64,000 nucleotides of DNA from Xanthobacteraceae bacterium (GCA_022844485.1 JALHLQ010000001.1:186001-250000); one strand, 5' to 3'; counted from the stretch's first letter, positions 44,589 to 54,644 are shown. Numbers and translations: made by a program. The notes: generated by a model not told the origin, from the letters alone.

Positions 44589-45563
44589 TCATACGTCGCG
44601 CCAGGCGCCCTGCGCCGCCGCGGAATTGAAGACGGCCTCGAGCGCGGCGACGGTGTGGATGATGTCGTCGTCGCTGATGTGGTAGCGGCCGCGCCCAAGC
44701 GCGGCCGAGGCAAAGGAATCGATATTCATGCCGATATGGTTGTGGTCGGGAAACTCGAAACGCTCGACGTCGCCGCCGGCTTTGCGGAATGCGAGCCCCG
44801 TTTCGCTGGTGCTTTCGGCCCAGCCATCGGCGCCGTAGACCGCAAGCCGCCAAATATAGGCGGTCTGCAAAGTGGTTCCGAGGCTCCCTGTCGCCCCGTT
44901 TTCGAACGCAACGAAAGCCATCGTCGTATCCCCGCTCGGCAAAGGCAGCGTGCGGCGCATCGAGATCGCGCTGATGCGCCGCATCGGCCCGACGAGGTGA
45001 CTGAACCCGTCCAGCAGATGAATTCCCATGCCGGTCATTCCGCCGGCCTTGGTTTCCTCCGGCGCCGACCGCCAATTGTCGGCCGGCTGCTTGGCGAGCC
45101 AATCGTGGCTGTAATTGCCTTCGGCCATCATGATGGTGCCGAGCTCGCCGCTCGAGACGAGCTTTTTGAGCTGAGCCATCGACGGCCAGAGTCTCCGGTT
45201 GTGTCCGACGCCGAGCGCGACGCCGGCGCGGCGGCATGCGCCGAGCGCGGCCTCGGCGTCGGCTTTTGTGAGGGCGAAAGGCTTCTCACAGTAGACGTGC
45301 TTTCCTTGGGCCGCCGCCGCTTCGACCTGCGCGCGGTGCCTGGTATGCGGCGTCGCCAGGACCACCGCGTCGATCGACGGATCGGCGAGCACGTCCTCGT
45401 AGGAGACGCCGATGGCAAGGCCATTTTCGCCCGCGAAGGCGCGCGCTTCGTCGGGCTCGAGCGTGACCCCGCGGCTGAATCGGATGAGTTCGCTCTTGTG
45501 CTGGACGGAGCGGACAAGCTCTTTGCCCCACCAGCCGAGGCCGACGATTGCCGCATTCAGCAT
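44589..45563 (-). CDS. Gfo/Idh/MocA family oxidoreductase
   Basis: A 324-residue NAD(P)-dependent oxidoreductase. The N-terminal Rossmann motif is AAIVGLGWWGKEL, followed by VVLATPHTRH and the family signature GKHVYCEKPFAL (K at about 95). The C-terminal domain supplies GIHLLDGFSHLVGP with the catalytic histidine region. The ATG at 45563 sets the Rossmann strand at the very N-terminus. Upstream neighbours are the M3 peptidase (same strand), downstream the LLM oxidoreductase. Confidence 0.87.
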   Translation of the reverse strand: MLNAAIVGLGWWGKELVRSVQHKSELIRFSRGVTLEPDEARAFAGENGLAIGVSYEDVLADPSIDAVVLATPHTRHRAQVEAAAAQGKHVYCEKPFALTKADAEAALGACRRAGVALGVGHNRRLWPSMAQLKKLVSSGELGTIMMAEGNYSHDWLAKQPADNWRSAPEETKAGGMTGMGIHLLDGFSHLVGPMRRISAISMRRTLPLPSGDTTMAFVAFENGATGSLGTTLQTAYIWRLAVYGADGWAESTSETGLAFRKAGGDVERFEFPDHNHIGMNIDSFASAALGRGRYHISDDDIIHTVAALEAVFNSAAAQGAWRDV

Positions 45564-45769
45564 GGCGCGTTCCGTCCGGAGCATTGTCCGGCCAAGCGAG
45601 ACCCGGTGGCCGGAGAAAATGGGACAAGGATCTCGCTAGTGGAGGGGCCCACTGGCGCCTGATCCCGTTGGATCTGGCCGCACGTGACGCACGCGCGGAC
45701 GCATATTCTCGCAACCGCTCGGCGCGAAGACAAGCGTTTCGGACGAACTCGATTTTCGCTAATCGAAAG

Positions 45770-47806
45770 TCAGGTCTCGAGAAGCCCGCGCTTTTCCAAG
45801 AGCGCATCCACGGCCGGCATACGTCCGCGGAAGGCTCGATACGCCTCGTCTGGGTCCTGCGAATACCCCGCCGAGTAGATGAAGTCATGCAGCCGCTTTG
45901 CCGTATCGGCGTCGAACACGTCCCCGGTCTCTTCGAAGGCGCGAAACGCATCGGCGTCCATCACCTCCGACCACATATAGCTGTAATAGCCGGCCGAATA
46001 GGCCTCGCCCGAGAAGACATGCGCGAAGTGCGGCGTGCGATGGCGCATAACGATCTCATCGGGCATGCCGATCCTCTCCAACGCCGCCCGCTCGAACGCT
46101 CGGATGTCGAGATTATCGGCCGAACGCAAGGCGTGCAGATCGAGATCGACAAGCGCGGAGGCGACGTATTCGACGGTTGCGAATCCCTGGTTGAAATTGC
46201 GCGCTGCGCGCAATCGATTCAACAGGTGATCGGGCAGCGGCTCGCCGGTCTTGTGGTGGACGGCGAAGCGCGAGAGGACCTCCGGCTGCTCCAGCCAATG
46301 CTCGTAGAGTTGCGACGGCAGCTCGACGAAATCGCGCGCGACATTGGTCCCAGCGATCATCGCATAGGTGACGTCCGACAATAGCGCATGCAGGGCATGG
46401 CCGAATTCGTGAAAAAGCGTCCGTGCGTCGTCGAAGCTCAGGAGAGCCGGATCGCCTTTGGAAAAGTTCATCACGTTCACGACGATCGGCCGCACCTCGC
46501 CGTCCAGCTTCTCCTGACCGCGAAAGCCGGAACACCATGCGCCCGAGCGTTTCGAGGGCCGCGCAAAGTAATCCCCCATGAAGACGCCGACATGTCGCCC
46601 GCTGCGCGTTGCTTCCCACACGCGCACCTCCGGGTGGTAAGCCGGCACATCGGCTCGCTCATGGAAATCGAGGCCGAACAATCGGCGCGCCACGTCGAAA
46701 GCTGCTTCGATCATCTTGTCGAGCTGGAGATAGGGCTTGATGGCGCTCTCGTCCAAAACGAACTCGGCTTTGCGGACTTTCTCCGCATAATGCCGCCAGT
46801 CCCAGGGTGCTACTCGAAAATTCCGGCCCTCTTCGCTGACCCGGGCCTGCAGGGCGTCCCGTTCGCGCAAGGCGCGCTTGCGCGCCGGCTCCCAAACGCG
46901 GTGCAGCAGATCAGCCGCCGCGTCCGGCGTCTTCGCCATCGAGTCGTCGAGTTTGTACGCGGCGAAGTTCGCAAAACCGAGCAGTCTCGCGCGCTCCGCC
47001 CGCAGCGCCACCGTCTCGGCGATGATCGCCTTGTTGTCGGTCGCGCCGTCGGTGTCGCCGCGGGCCGTCCATGCTCTGAAGGCGCGCTCGCGCAGGTCGC
47101 GCCGTTCCGAGAATTGCAGGAATGGCTCGATGGAAGAGCGCGCAAGCGTGATCGCATGCTTGCCCTGCAAGCCGCGTTCGAGCGCCGCGCGGGCGGCCGC
47201 CTCACGCACGAAATCGGGAAGCCCGGCAAGGTCCTGCTCGTCCTCGAGCACGAGCGCATAGGCTTGCTCGTCGGCGAGGAGGTTTTGCGAAAAGGCCGTG
47301 CCGAGCGCCGCCAGCCGCTCGGTAATCGCGGCGAGCCGGTTTTTTGCGCCTTCGTCCAATCCGGCACCCGCACGCACGAACATCGTGTGGTAGCGGCTGA
47401 GGACTTGCATCGGCTCAGGCGCAAGTCCGAGCTTGTCCCGGCGCTCATAGACTGCCTTCACTCGGTCAAACAGCCGCGCATTCATCAGGATTGCGCTGCG
47501 ATGGCGGGCAAGTCTCGGCGCCATGTCGCGCTCGATGGCCTGCAGCGCATCGTTCGTGTGCGCGCCCGTCAGATTGAAAAACACAGCCGAGACGCGCCTG
47601 AGCAGGCGGCCGCTCCGCTCCATCGCCGCGATGACGTTTTCGAACGTCGCAGGCTGGTCGGATTGAGCGACACGCTCGATCTCGGCCATCTGCTCGGCCA
47701 TGGCTCGGTCGAAAGCGGGCGGAAAATGCGCCGGCTCGATCCGATCGAGCGGAGGGGTGTCGAACGGATCCGTCCAGGGCTTCAGCAGAGGATTGGCGTC
47801 AGGCAT
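45770..47806 (-). CDS. M3 family zinc oligopeptidase (Dcp/OpdA-like)
   Basis: A 678-residue cytoplasmic metallopeptidase that degrades short peptides. The zinc motif is HEFGH at LFHEFGHALHALL, with the third ligand (Glu) in the following helix. The helical N-terminal half (1-200) and final RFEAFRELP-type end regions match the family length (about 680). No signal peptide is present. The 206 bases between its stop and the Gfo/Idh/MocA start hold no recognisable gene or site. Confidence 0.92.
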   Translation of the reverse strand: MPDANPLLKPWTDPFDTPPLDRIEPAHFPPAFDRAMAEQMAEIERVAQSDQPATFENVIAAMERSGRLLRRVSAVFFNLTGAHTNDALQAIERDMAPRLARHRSAILMNARLFDRVKAVYERRDKLGLAPEPMQVLSRYHTMFVRAGAGLDEGAKNRLAAITERLAALGTAFSQNLLADEQAYALVLEDEQDLAGLPDFVREAAARAALERGLQGKHAITLARSSIEPFLQFSERRDLRERAFRAWTARGDTDGATDNKAIIAETVALRAERARLLGFANFAAYKLDDSMAKTPDAAADLLHRVWEPARKRALRERDALQARVSEEGRNFRVAPWDWRHYAEKVRKAEFVLDESAIKPYLQLDKMIEAAFDVARRLFGLDFHERADVPAYHPEVRVWEATRSGRHVGVFMGDYFARPSKRSGAWCSGFRGQEKLDGEVRPIVVNVMNFSKGDPALLSFDDARTLFHEFGHALHALLSDVTYAMIAGTNVARDFVELPSQLYEHWLEQPEVLSRFAVHHKTGEPLPDHLLNRLRAARNFNQGFATVEYVASALVDLDLHALRSADNLDIRAFERAALERIGMPDEIVMRHRTPHFAHVFSGEAYSAGYYSYMWSEVMDADAFRAFEETGDVFDADTAKRLHDFIYSAGYSQDPDEAYRAFRGRMPAVDALLEKRGLLET

Positions 47807-47898
47807 GTGAATTCCATTCTATGATGCAGGCGGCGGCGCGCGCACGTTCTCTTGGCTCGCTCCTCAATATAGGATTGCCGCGATGAGATGGGGGACCC

Positions 47899-49182
47899 AT
47901 GAGCAATTTGTCGATCGATGCCGAGCGGCTGTGGGCCGATCTGCTGGAGACTGCTCATATCGGCGGCACGCCGAAGGGCGGCATTTGCCGGTTAACGCTG
48001 ACGGATCTCGACCGCCAGGTGCGCGATTGGTTCAAGGCCAAAACCGCGGCGCTCGGTTGCGCCGTCACGGTCGATGACATGGGGACCATGTTTGCGCGCC
48101 GGCCCGGCGCGCGCTCGGATGTGCCTCCGATAGCCATGGGCAGCCATCTCGACACGCAGCCCACCGGCGGGAAATTCGACGGCGTTCTCGGCGTGCTCGG
48201 CGCGCTCGAGGCACTGCGGACGCTGCACGAGGCCGGTTACGAGACCTTCGCTCCCATCGAGGTGGTGAACTGGACCAACGAAGAAGGTTCGCGATTCGCG
48301 CCGGCGATGACAGCGTCCGGCGTATTTGCCGGCGTATTCACCCGCGAGTGGGCTGCCTCGCGAAGGGATCGGGAGGGTGTTGCGCTGGGCGAGGCGCTGG
48401 ACATCATCGGCTACCGCGGGCCGCAGCGATGCGGAGCGCACCCGCTCTCGGCCTTTTTTGAGCTGCACATCGAGCAGGGGCCGATCCTTGAAGCGGAAGG
48501 CAGCGATATCGGCGTCGTCACCGGGGTGCAAGGCATGCGCTGGTACGAGATCACGGTGACGGGGCAGGACGCGCACACGGGCGCGACCCCCATGCGGCTG
48601 CGCAAAGACGCGCTACGCGGCGCCGCGCGCATCATCGAGCGCGTGGGCGCCATCGCCGAGGCGCACGCGCCGGCAGCCGTCGGCACCGTCGGCATGATCG
48701 AGAACAAGCCGAACTCCCGCAATGTCGTGCCCGGAGAGGTTTTCCTGACCGTCGACTTGCGTCATCCCGACGATGCCGTGCTGGAGAAGATGGAGCGAGA
48801 GCTTGACGCAACATTGCCGACGATCTGCGGGCCGCTTGGCCTTGCGTTCGCGATTGCCCGCATTTGGGACCAGCTGGCCGTTCGGTTCGATCCGGATTGC
48901 ATCGGTTCGGTCCGCCGTGCTGCAGCGCTGTCCGGATTCTCGACGCGGGACATGATCTCCGGCGCAGGGCACGACGCCGCCTATATTTCGCGCGTTGCGC
49001 CGACTGCGATGATCTTCGTCCCGTGCAAAGGCGGAATCAGCCACAATGAGGCGGAGTTCACATCGAAGGAGCAATGCGCGGCCGGCGCACAGGTGCTGCT
49101 ACAGGCTGTCCTCGACTTTGACCGCGGATTGGCCGAGCGTTTGTCGGCCAATCCAGTTAGGACGACACCGGAGCGCTCGTGA
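47899..49182 (+). CDS. M20-type amidohydrolase (carbamoylase/hydantoinase family)
   Basis: A 427-residue zinc or manganese hydrolase of the N-carbamoyl-L-amino acid hydrolase / beta-ureidopropionase / allantoate amidohydrolase group. Metal ligands are visible in GSHLDT, FDGVLG, NEEGSRF, HIEQGP and SHNEAE. It removes a carbamoyl or related group from an amino acid or purine breakdown product. The ATG at 47899 lies 92 bases from the divergent M3 gene. Its 3' end overlaps the convergent DUF2478 gene by 26 bases. Confidence 0.88.
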   Translation: MSNLSIDAERLWADLLETAHIGGTPKGGICRLTLTDLDRQVRDWFKAKTAALGCAVTVDDMGTMFARRPGARSDVPPIAMGSHLDTQPTGGKFDGVLGVLGALEALRTLHEAGYETFAPIEVVNWTNEEGSRFAPAMTASGVFAGVFTREWAASRRDREGVALGEALDIIGYRGPQRCGAHPLSAFFELHIEQGPILEAEGSDIGVVTGVQGMRWYEITVTGQDAHTGATPMRLRKDALRGAARIIERVGAIAEAHAPAAVGTVGMIENKPNSRNVVPGEVFLTVDLRHPDDAVLEKMERELDATLPTICGPLGLAFAIARIWDQLAVRFDPDCIGSVRRAAALSGFSTRDMISGAGHDAAYISRVAPTAMIFVPCKGGISHNEAEFTSKEQCAAGAQVLLQAVLDFDRGLAERLSANPVRTTPERS

Positions 49183-49696
49183 CCGAGCGGCACCACCGGA
49201 TCACGCCATCAAAATCGGGCGCCAGCTCGCTGGCGAGACCGCTTTGAAACTCCCGCCAGGCTTCGTCATAGGGCGGCCGCACGGCAGTCAGAACCGGCAC
49301 GCCGGCTTCGATTGCGTAAGCGAGCACGGACCGCAGTCCGCCGCCCTCCGCTTCCGCCCGGCCGAACTTGTTGAGAATGAAGATATCGACACCGCGGTCG
49401 ATCGCCGCGAACAGCGTCCCTTCGATTTCGACCAGACCTTGAGGATCGAGCCGGCAACCACGGGAGTCGACCCCGAGATCCTGCGAGATCTTGAAACGCC
49501 CCCCGCTCTGCAGATCGATGACGGTCATCGTGGCGCAGCACGAGCCGTCATCGCGCGGCCGCTCCAGGTTTTCCTGGACTGCCCCGCCGACGCGCAAGCC
49601 TTCCGCTGCGAGCGCACGCGCCGCGCGTATGATCAGCTCATCGATCGGAAACCGCGCCTCGTAGGCGATGGCGGCAAGACTAGGATTGTCGCTCAT
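49157..49696 (-). CDS. DUF2478 protein (molybdenum-associated nucleotide-binding type)
   Basis: A 179-residue cytoplasmic protein. The segments LAAIAYEARFPID, GAVQENLERP, SQDLG and FILNKFGRAEAEGGGLR match the DUF2478 family, which is often found near molybdate transport genes and is related to the NTPase fold of MobB/NTPase proteins. Its exact function is not established. The start at ATG 49696 has GAGGGACA upstream. A strong hairpin separates it from the RND permease gene, so it may have its own promoter or read-through expression. Confidence 0.75.
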   Translation of the reverse strand: MSDNPSLAAIAYEARFPIDELIIRAARALAAEGLRVGGAVQENLERPRDDGSCCATMTVIDLQSGGRFKISQDLGVDSRGCRLDPQGLVEIEGTLFAAIDRGVDIFILNKFGRAEAEGGGLRSVLAYAIEAGVPVLTAVRPPYDEAWREFQSGLASELAPDFDGVIRWCRSVTSAPVSS

Positions 49697-49714
49697 TGTC
49701 CCTCATCGAAGGAT

Positions 49715-49738
49715 ACGAGCCGTGCTCGCACGGCTCGT
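49715..49738 (-). terminator. Strong hairpin after the RND permease gene
   Basis: ACGAGCCGTGC (49715-49725) pairs perfectly with GCACGGCTCGT (49728-49738), an 11-base-pair stem at least in its outer part. It lies about 30 bases behind the permease stop. No long T run follows on the minus strand (ATCCTTCG), so it may be a weak terminator or an mRNA 3' protector. Confidence 0.5.
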
Positions 49739-49768
49739 CCGGAGCGTCCTTGAGCTTGATCAAGCCCT

Positions 49769-52700
49769 TCACGCCCCGAGCGGCCGAAATGCGGAGAACC
49801 GCGACCGGACACCGGCACTCCACTTGGCAGATCGCTCGGAAAAGTTCGCCATCAGCATCAATGCCGCGGGAGTGACGATCAGTGTGAGCACGGTGGCGAA
49901 ACCGAGCCCGAAGACGATTGCGGTGGAAAGCTGGATCCACCACTGCGTTGCCGGCGCGCCGATCGCGATCTCGCGATTGATGAACTCCACGTTGATCCCG
50001 AATGCGATTGGCAGCACGCCAAGGATCGCCGTGACGGCGGTCAGGACGACCGGTCGCGCACGTTCCCGGCACGTTGCCATGATTGCGTCATAGGCTTGCC
50101 AGCCTTCCCGCCGCAGTCGGTCATAGGTGTCGATCAGCACGATGTTGTTGTTCACGATCACGCCCGCATTGGCGATCACGCCGATGCCGGTCATGACGAC
50201 GCCGAACGCCTGGCCCATGATCAACAGGCCGAGCAGCACCCCGATGGTCGAGAGCACCACGGCCGAGAGCACAAGTGCCACCGAGCTGAACCGGTTGAAT
50301 TGCGCGAGCAGGATCGCAAAGATCAGGAACAAGGCCGTGCCGAAAGCCTTCAAGAGGAACGCCGACGCCTTCTCGCGCTCTTCGTCCTCCCCTTTCAGCT
50401 TCCAGAGCACGCTAGGGCCCAGGTCGGTTCTTCTCAACTCGGCATCGATCTCCTGCTGCACCTTCGCGCTCTGAACGCCCTCGGCGACGTTGGCCGAGAC
50501 CGTCATCACGCGGTTGGCGGCAACGCGATTGATGTAGCCGACTCGCGGAGCGGGAACGCGCTCGACGAAATTCCCGATCGGAACATGGCCGGAGCTCGTT
50601 TGCACGCGCAACTCGTCGATCTGGTCGAGGCTGCGGCGATCCCTGGGAAAGCGCACGATGATGTCCACGGCCTTGTCTGTTTCGCTCGGGCGGTATTCGG
50701 TGATCTTCAGCCCATTGGTTACGAGCTGAACCGCATTGCCGACCGTTCCGACTCCCGCGCCGTATTTGGCGGCCTCGGCCTTGTTGACCTGCAGCGTCCA
50801 GTCGATGCCGGGCAAAGGCAGGCCATCATCGAGATCGCGAATATCGGTCCGCGCGGCCAGGATGCCGGCGACCTTCTTGGCCGCGGCCGGCAGCACGTCG
50901 GGATCAAGCGCCGACAGTTGCACCTGGATGGGCTTGCCTGTCGGAGGGCCGGCGCGCGGCGCGGTGACTTCCACAAGCACGCCTGGAATGTCGCTCGTCC
51001 GGGCGCGAATCTCGTCCATGATCTCGCGCGCGGGACGGCGCGTCTGCCAGTCGGCGAACTCGAATTGAATGACGCCGATGGTGTCTTCGGACAGTTCGTT
51101 CGATCCGCGCGGCTGTTCCCCTGCTCGCGTGTAAACCGTCGACAGCCCGTCGAATTTCAGTACGCGCTCTTCGACGGCGCGAATGGCTCTGTCCTTTTCC
51201 TCGAGCGAAATGTTGCCTCGCCCATGAATGATGACCTGGCCAAAGTCGGGCTCGACATCGGGGAAGAACTCGACACCGTTGCCGAACTTGGCATAAGCCG
51301 TCTGCACAGCGACGAGCAGAACGAGCACAAGGCCGATCGTGGCGCCGGGATGACGCAAAGCAAGCCGAACCGTGCGCATATAGGGGCCTCCGGCCGCTGC
51401 GCGCTCATCATGCGGCGTCGACGAGGCCTTGCCGAGCAAGGCGCCAAGCGTCGGCGTGAAGAACAGCGCAACCGCAAGCGAGGCCGACAGCGTCGCGATC
51501 AACGTAATCGGCAGGTATTTCATGAACTCGCCGACGATGCCCGGCCAGAATAACAGCGGCGAGAACGCCGCCACGCGCGTGGCGGTCGCCGCGATGACCG
51601 GTCCGGCCATTCGCTGGGCCGCCTGCACGTAAGCTTCTTTCGGCGGCGTTCCTTCGGACATCCTTCGCTCGGCATATTCCGAGACGATGATCGCGTCGTC
51701 CACCAGCATGCCGACGGCGAGAATGAGCGAGAACAGCACGACGATATTGACGGTCAGCCCCGCAAGCTGCAGGCCCAGCACACCGGCAAGGAAGGAGGCC
51801 GGGATGGCGATGCCGATGAACAGCGATGCACGGAAGCCGAGGGCGAACAGGATGATCACAGCCACCAAAAGAACCGCGGTGATCACCGAGTTCTGCAGAT
51901 CCGCGAGCATGGTCCGAATGACTTTGGACTTGTCCTGCGTATAGGCGACCTGCACGCCCTGAGGCCAGGTGGTTTTCAGCCGTTCGACCGTTGCCTTCAC
52001 CGCATCGACGGTCTCGATCAGATTGGCGCCCGTGCGCTTGGAAACCTCGATCGTCATGGCCGGCCGGCCATTGATGCGCGTGATCGAGGTCGCGTCCTTG
52101 AATGTCGGCTTCACCTGCGCCACGTCGCCGAGCGTCACGGCGGCGCCCGAGGAGGCGGCGATAGGAATGCGCAGCACGTCTTCCGGTCGCTCGATCAGCG
52201 CCGGCACTTTCACGGCGAAACGGCCCGACTCGCCCTCCAGCGCGCCGGCCGCAACCAGGCTGTTGGAGGCCTGTGTGGCGGCGATGAGCTGATCGAGCGA
52301 AACGCCATAGCTCTTCATCAACATCGGCTCGGCGATGACTTCGACCGCCTCTTCGCGGGCGCCGCGCAATTCGGCGGAGAGCACGCCGGGAACCTGCTCC
52401 ACGATGTTCTTCGCGTTGCGCGCAATGCGCAGCAGCGTGCGTTCCGGCACTTCGCCCGACAAAGCGACGACCAGCACCGGATAGAGCGAAAGGTTCACCT
52501 CCTGCACGTTCGGCTCTTCCGCGTCGCGCGGAAGGTCGCGTTTGGCGTCGTCGACTTTGGCGCGCACGTCGGCCAGCGCAGCCTTCGAATCGAAGCCGGC
52601 TTCGAATTCAAGCAGCACGTAACCGCCGCCTTCAAAGGCGGTGGAGCGCATTTCCTTGACGTTGCCGACGGACTTCAGCTTCGTCTCGATGGGGCGCAGC

Positions 52701-52891
52701 AGCAGCCGCTCGGAATCTTCCGGGCTGATGCCGCGTTGCGTGAGCTGCACGTAGATGATCGGTATCTTGACGTCGGGCTCGGCCTCTTTCGGGATCGTCA
52801 CATAGGCGACGAGCCCGGCGGCAAGCAGGAACAGGAGCGTCGCGATCGTCAGGCGCGCGTGGCTGACGGCATACTCGATGAGACGTGACAT
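49769..52891 (-). CDS. RND family efflux permease
   Basis: A 1040-residue inner-membrane proton-driven exporter with 12 predicted helices and two large periplasmic loops. Helix 4 carries the paired aspartates of the proton relay in GMLVDDAIIVSE. The start (RLIEYAVSHARLTI) and FALGFRASLFIGIAIPASF point to the branch that includes acriflavin/multidrug and related pumps rather than heavy-metal exporters. It follows the adaptor gene after 63 bases. No outer-membrane channel gene is in the operon, so it must borrow one. Confidence 0.93.
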   Translation of the reverse strand: MSRLIEYAVSHARLTIATLLFLLAAGLVAYVTIPKEAEPDVKIPIIYVQLTQRGISPEDSERLLLRPIETKLKSVGNVKEMRSTAFEGGGYVLLEFEAGFDSKAALADVRAKVDDAKRDLPRDAEEPNVQEVNLSLYPVLVVALSGEVPERTLLRIARNAKNIVEQVPGVLSAELRGAREEAVEVIAEPMLMKSYGVSLDQLIAATQASNSLVAAGALEGESGRFAVKVPALIERPEDVLRIPIAASSGAAVTLGDVAQVKPTFKDATSITRINGRPAMTIEVSKRTGANLIETVDAVKATVERLKTTWPQGVQVAYTQDKSKVIRTMLADLQNSVITAVLLVAVIILFALGFRASLFIGIAIPASFLAGVLGLQLAGLTVNIVVLFSLILAVGMLVDDAIIVSEYAERRMSEGTPPKEAYVQAAQRMAGPVIAATATRVAAFSPLLFWPGIVGEFMKYLPITLIATLSASLAVALFFTPTLGALLGKASSTPHDERAAAGGPYMRTVRLALRHPGATIGLVLVLLVAVQTAYAKFGNGVEFFPDVEPDFGQVIIHGRGNISLEEKDRAIRAVEERVLKFDGLSTVYTRAGEQPRGSNELSEDTIGVIQFEFADWQTRRPAREIMDEIRARTSDIPGVLVEVTAPRAGPPTGKPIQVQLSALDPDVLPAAAKKVAGILAARTDIRDLDDGLPLPGIDWTLQVNKAEAAKYGAGVGTVGNAVQLVTNGLKITEYRPSETDKAVDIIVRFPRDRRSLDQIDELRVQTSSGHVPIGNFVERVPAPRVGYINRVAANRVMTVSANVAEGVQSAKVQQEIDAELRRTDLGPSVLWKLKGEDEEREKASAFLLKAFGTALFLIFAILLAQFNRFSSVALVLSAVVLSTIGVLLGLLIMGQAFGVVMTGIGVIANAGVIVNNNIVLIDTYDRLRREGWQAYDAIMATCRERARPVVLTAVTAILGVLPIAFGINVEFINREIAIGAPATQWWIQLSTAIVFGLGFATVLTLIVTPAALMLMANFSERSAKWSAGVRSRFSAFRPLGA

Positions 52892-52954
52892 TGATATGCA
52901 CCTGGTCGCGATCTGGCCGCGCGGCCTGAAGCTGTCTTGCGATTGAGGCCGCGC

Positions 52955-54040
52955 CTAGCGCGCGGCAGCCTTGATGTCCCGTGCGGGCGTCGCGTTCACC
53001 TGCTGGCCTTCGCGAACGAAGTCCTGCCCCTGCACGATCACGCGAGCACCGTCGGGAACCCCCGAAACCCACATGAACTGTTGTTCGTCTTCGACCAGTT
53101 CGACGGGCACGAAGGCCACCTTTCCGCCCTCGCTGACGATCCGCACGCCAAGGTCCCCGCCTGACGAGAAGGTCAGCGCCGAGCGCGGCACGCGCGTCGC
53201 CGGCAGCGGGGCGAGCGCGATCGAAACTTCGGCCGAGATTCCGTCGGGGATCGTGCCGTTTGGATTTGCAACCTCGACATCGACCCGGTAGGTGCGCGTC
53301 GTGGGACTGGCGGTCCTCGAAACGAATCGCACGCGTCCCCTCGCCGTATCGCCGGTCACCAGGCGAATATCAGCCGCGTCGCCGACGCGGATCCCGCCGA
53401 CCCGCCGTTCAGCCACCTCGGCCACGGCCAGCATCGGGTCGAGTGCGATAATGTGCGCGATCTCCTTGCCAGGCGAGAGCGCTTGCCCGACCTCGGCCGG
53501 CACCTCGTTGACGATGCCGGACCAGGGCGCCCGCACGAAGCCGCGATCGAGCTCGGCCTCCGCGGCCGCCAGGGCCGCCTCCGCCGTCCTGAATTGGGAC
53601 TCCAGATTCCCGAGTTCGAGCTTGGGCAGCGTCCCCTGCGCCACCAGCCGGCTCCGCGCTTCGAACTCGGCCTTGCGTTGCGCTACGAGTGCGCGCGCCT
53701 GCGCGACTTGCGCTTCGCGCGCTTCGTCCGAAAGAACGGCGATGACCTCGCCTTCCTGGATCGATTGACCGCGACGCACCCGGATCTCCCGGACAATGCC
53801 CGACGTGCGCGCCGTCGCGATCACCTTACGGTCGGCCTCGGTGCGCCCGGACAGCGCGAGCTTGCGGCTGTGCGGGACGACATGCGTTTCCACAACCCCG
53901 ACATTGAACGGCTTCTCGGCCGCCGTCGCTGTCGGGGAGGCGCGGCTCTGCGCGCTTTCATGCGGCATGAGGTAGCCCGAGGCGATCCACAGGCCGGCGG
54001 CCACGACCAGGCCGACGGCGGCAATGCGACTACCCTTCAT
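52955..54040 (-). CDS. RND efflux periplasmic adaptor (membrane fusion protein)
   Basis: A 361-residue adaptor joining the RND pump to an outer-membrane channel. Residues 1-30 form a signal anchor (IAAVGLVVAAGLWIASGYL). A lipoyl-like half (ARTSGIVREIRVRRGQSIQEGEVIAVL), a helical hairpin (about 115-165) and beta-barrel domains follow in the usual order. The ATG at 54040 has GGGGAGG 6 bases upstream. It overlaps the end of tetR by 11 bases, which ties its expression to the regulator gene. Confidence 0.92.
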   Translation of the reverse strand: MKGSRIAAVGLVVAAGLWIASGYLMPHESAQSRASPTATAAEKPFNVGVVETHVVPHSRKLALSGRTEADRKVIATARTSGIVREIRVRRGQSIQEGEVIAVLSDEAREAQVAQARALVAQRKAEFEARSRLVAQGTLPKLELGNLESQFRTAEAALAAAEAELDRGFVRAPWSGIVNEVPAEVGQALSPGKEIAHIIALDPMLAVAEVAERRVGGIRVGDAADIRLVTGDTARGRVRFVSRTASPTTRTYRVDVEVANPNGTIPDGISAEVSIALAPLPATRVPRSALTFSSGGDLGVRIVSEGGKVAFVPVELVEDEQQFMWVSGVPDGARVIVQGQDFVREGQQVNATPARDIKAAAR

Positions 54041-54644
54041 GGGAACCTCCCCGGCGCGCACTGAGCGCGCAGTGAACCATTTTCAGGACCAGCGGCAGCG
54101 CGGCCTCTGCGCTGAAATCCGGATCGACCGCCCGCCGCCACGAAATTCCGTCGGCAAGGGCCATGAGCACGACGGCGACGCTTTCGAAGTCGAGGTCGCG
54201 GGCGACTTCACCGCGTTCCGCCGCCTTTCTGAGCATCGCAACGAGCCGGGCCTTCACCTCGGTTTCAACGTCTTGGTAGATGCGCGCAATACCCGGATTA
54301 CGTCGGCTCTCAGCCATGATCTCGGCGCAGAGCGCGACCTCATCGTGCGGCCGCTCGACGAGGTGATGGCGGGCGAGCTCGGCCAGGGCGGCAAAGAAGT
54401 CCGGCGCGTTCTCGACGGCAGCAAATTGCTCGGCCGCGTCCGCACGGTCGCGCTCCGCGATCCCGGCAATGACGGCTTCCTTGCCGGCGAAATAGCGATA
54501 CAGATTGCCCGGGCTCATATTCGCCTCGGCGCAGATCTCCTGCATCGAGGTCTGGTGGAAGCCGGCGCGGGCGAAGCATCGCTGGGCCGCTTCCAGGATC
54601 TCGTCCCGGCGGTCAGATTGAAGCTGGGCATTAACGCGTCGCAT
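54030..54644 (-). CDS. TetR family repressor of the RND operon
   Basis: A 204-residue regulator with an N-terminal TetR helix-turn-helix (about 12-58: ILEAAQRCFARAGFHQTSM then SPGNLYRYFAGKEAV) and a helical ligand-binding C-terminus. It is the first gene of the operon tetR-adaptor-permease on the minus strand, and a 22-base palindrome lies 25 bases before its ATG, so it most likely represses its own operon until a drug-like ligand binds. Confidence 0.9.
   Translation of the reverse strand: MRRVNAQLQSDRRDEILEAAQRCFARAGFHQTSMQEICAEANMSPGNLYRYFAGKEAVIAGIAERDRADAAEQFAAVENAPDFFAALAELARHHLVERPHDEVALCAEIMAESRRNPGIARIYQDVETEVKARLVAMLRKAAERGEVARDLDFESVAVVLMALADGISWRRAVDPDFSAEAALPLVLKMVHCALSARRGGSHEG

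Noticed and set aside
46388-47824. 478-codon open frame antisense to the M3 oligopeptidase
   Set aside because: The oligopeptidase has the HEFGH site and full family length; the antisense frame has only low-complexity composition.
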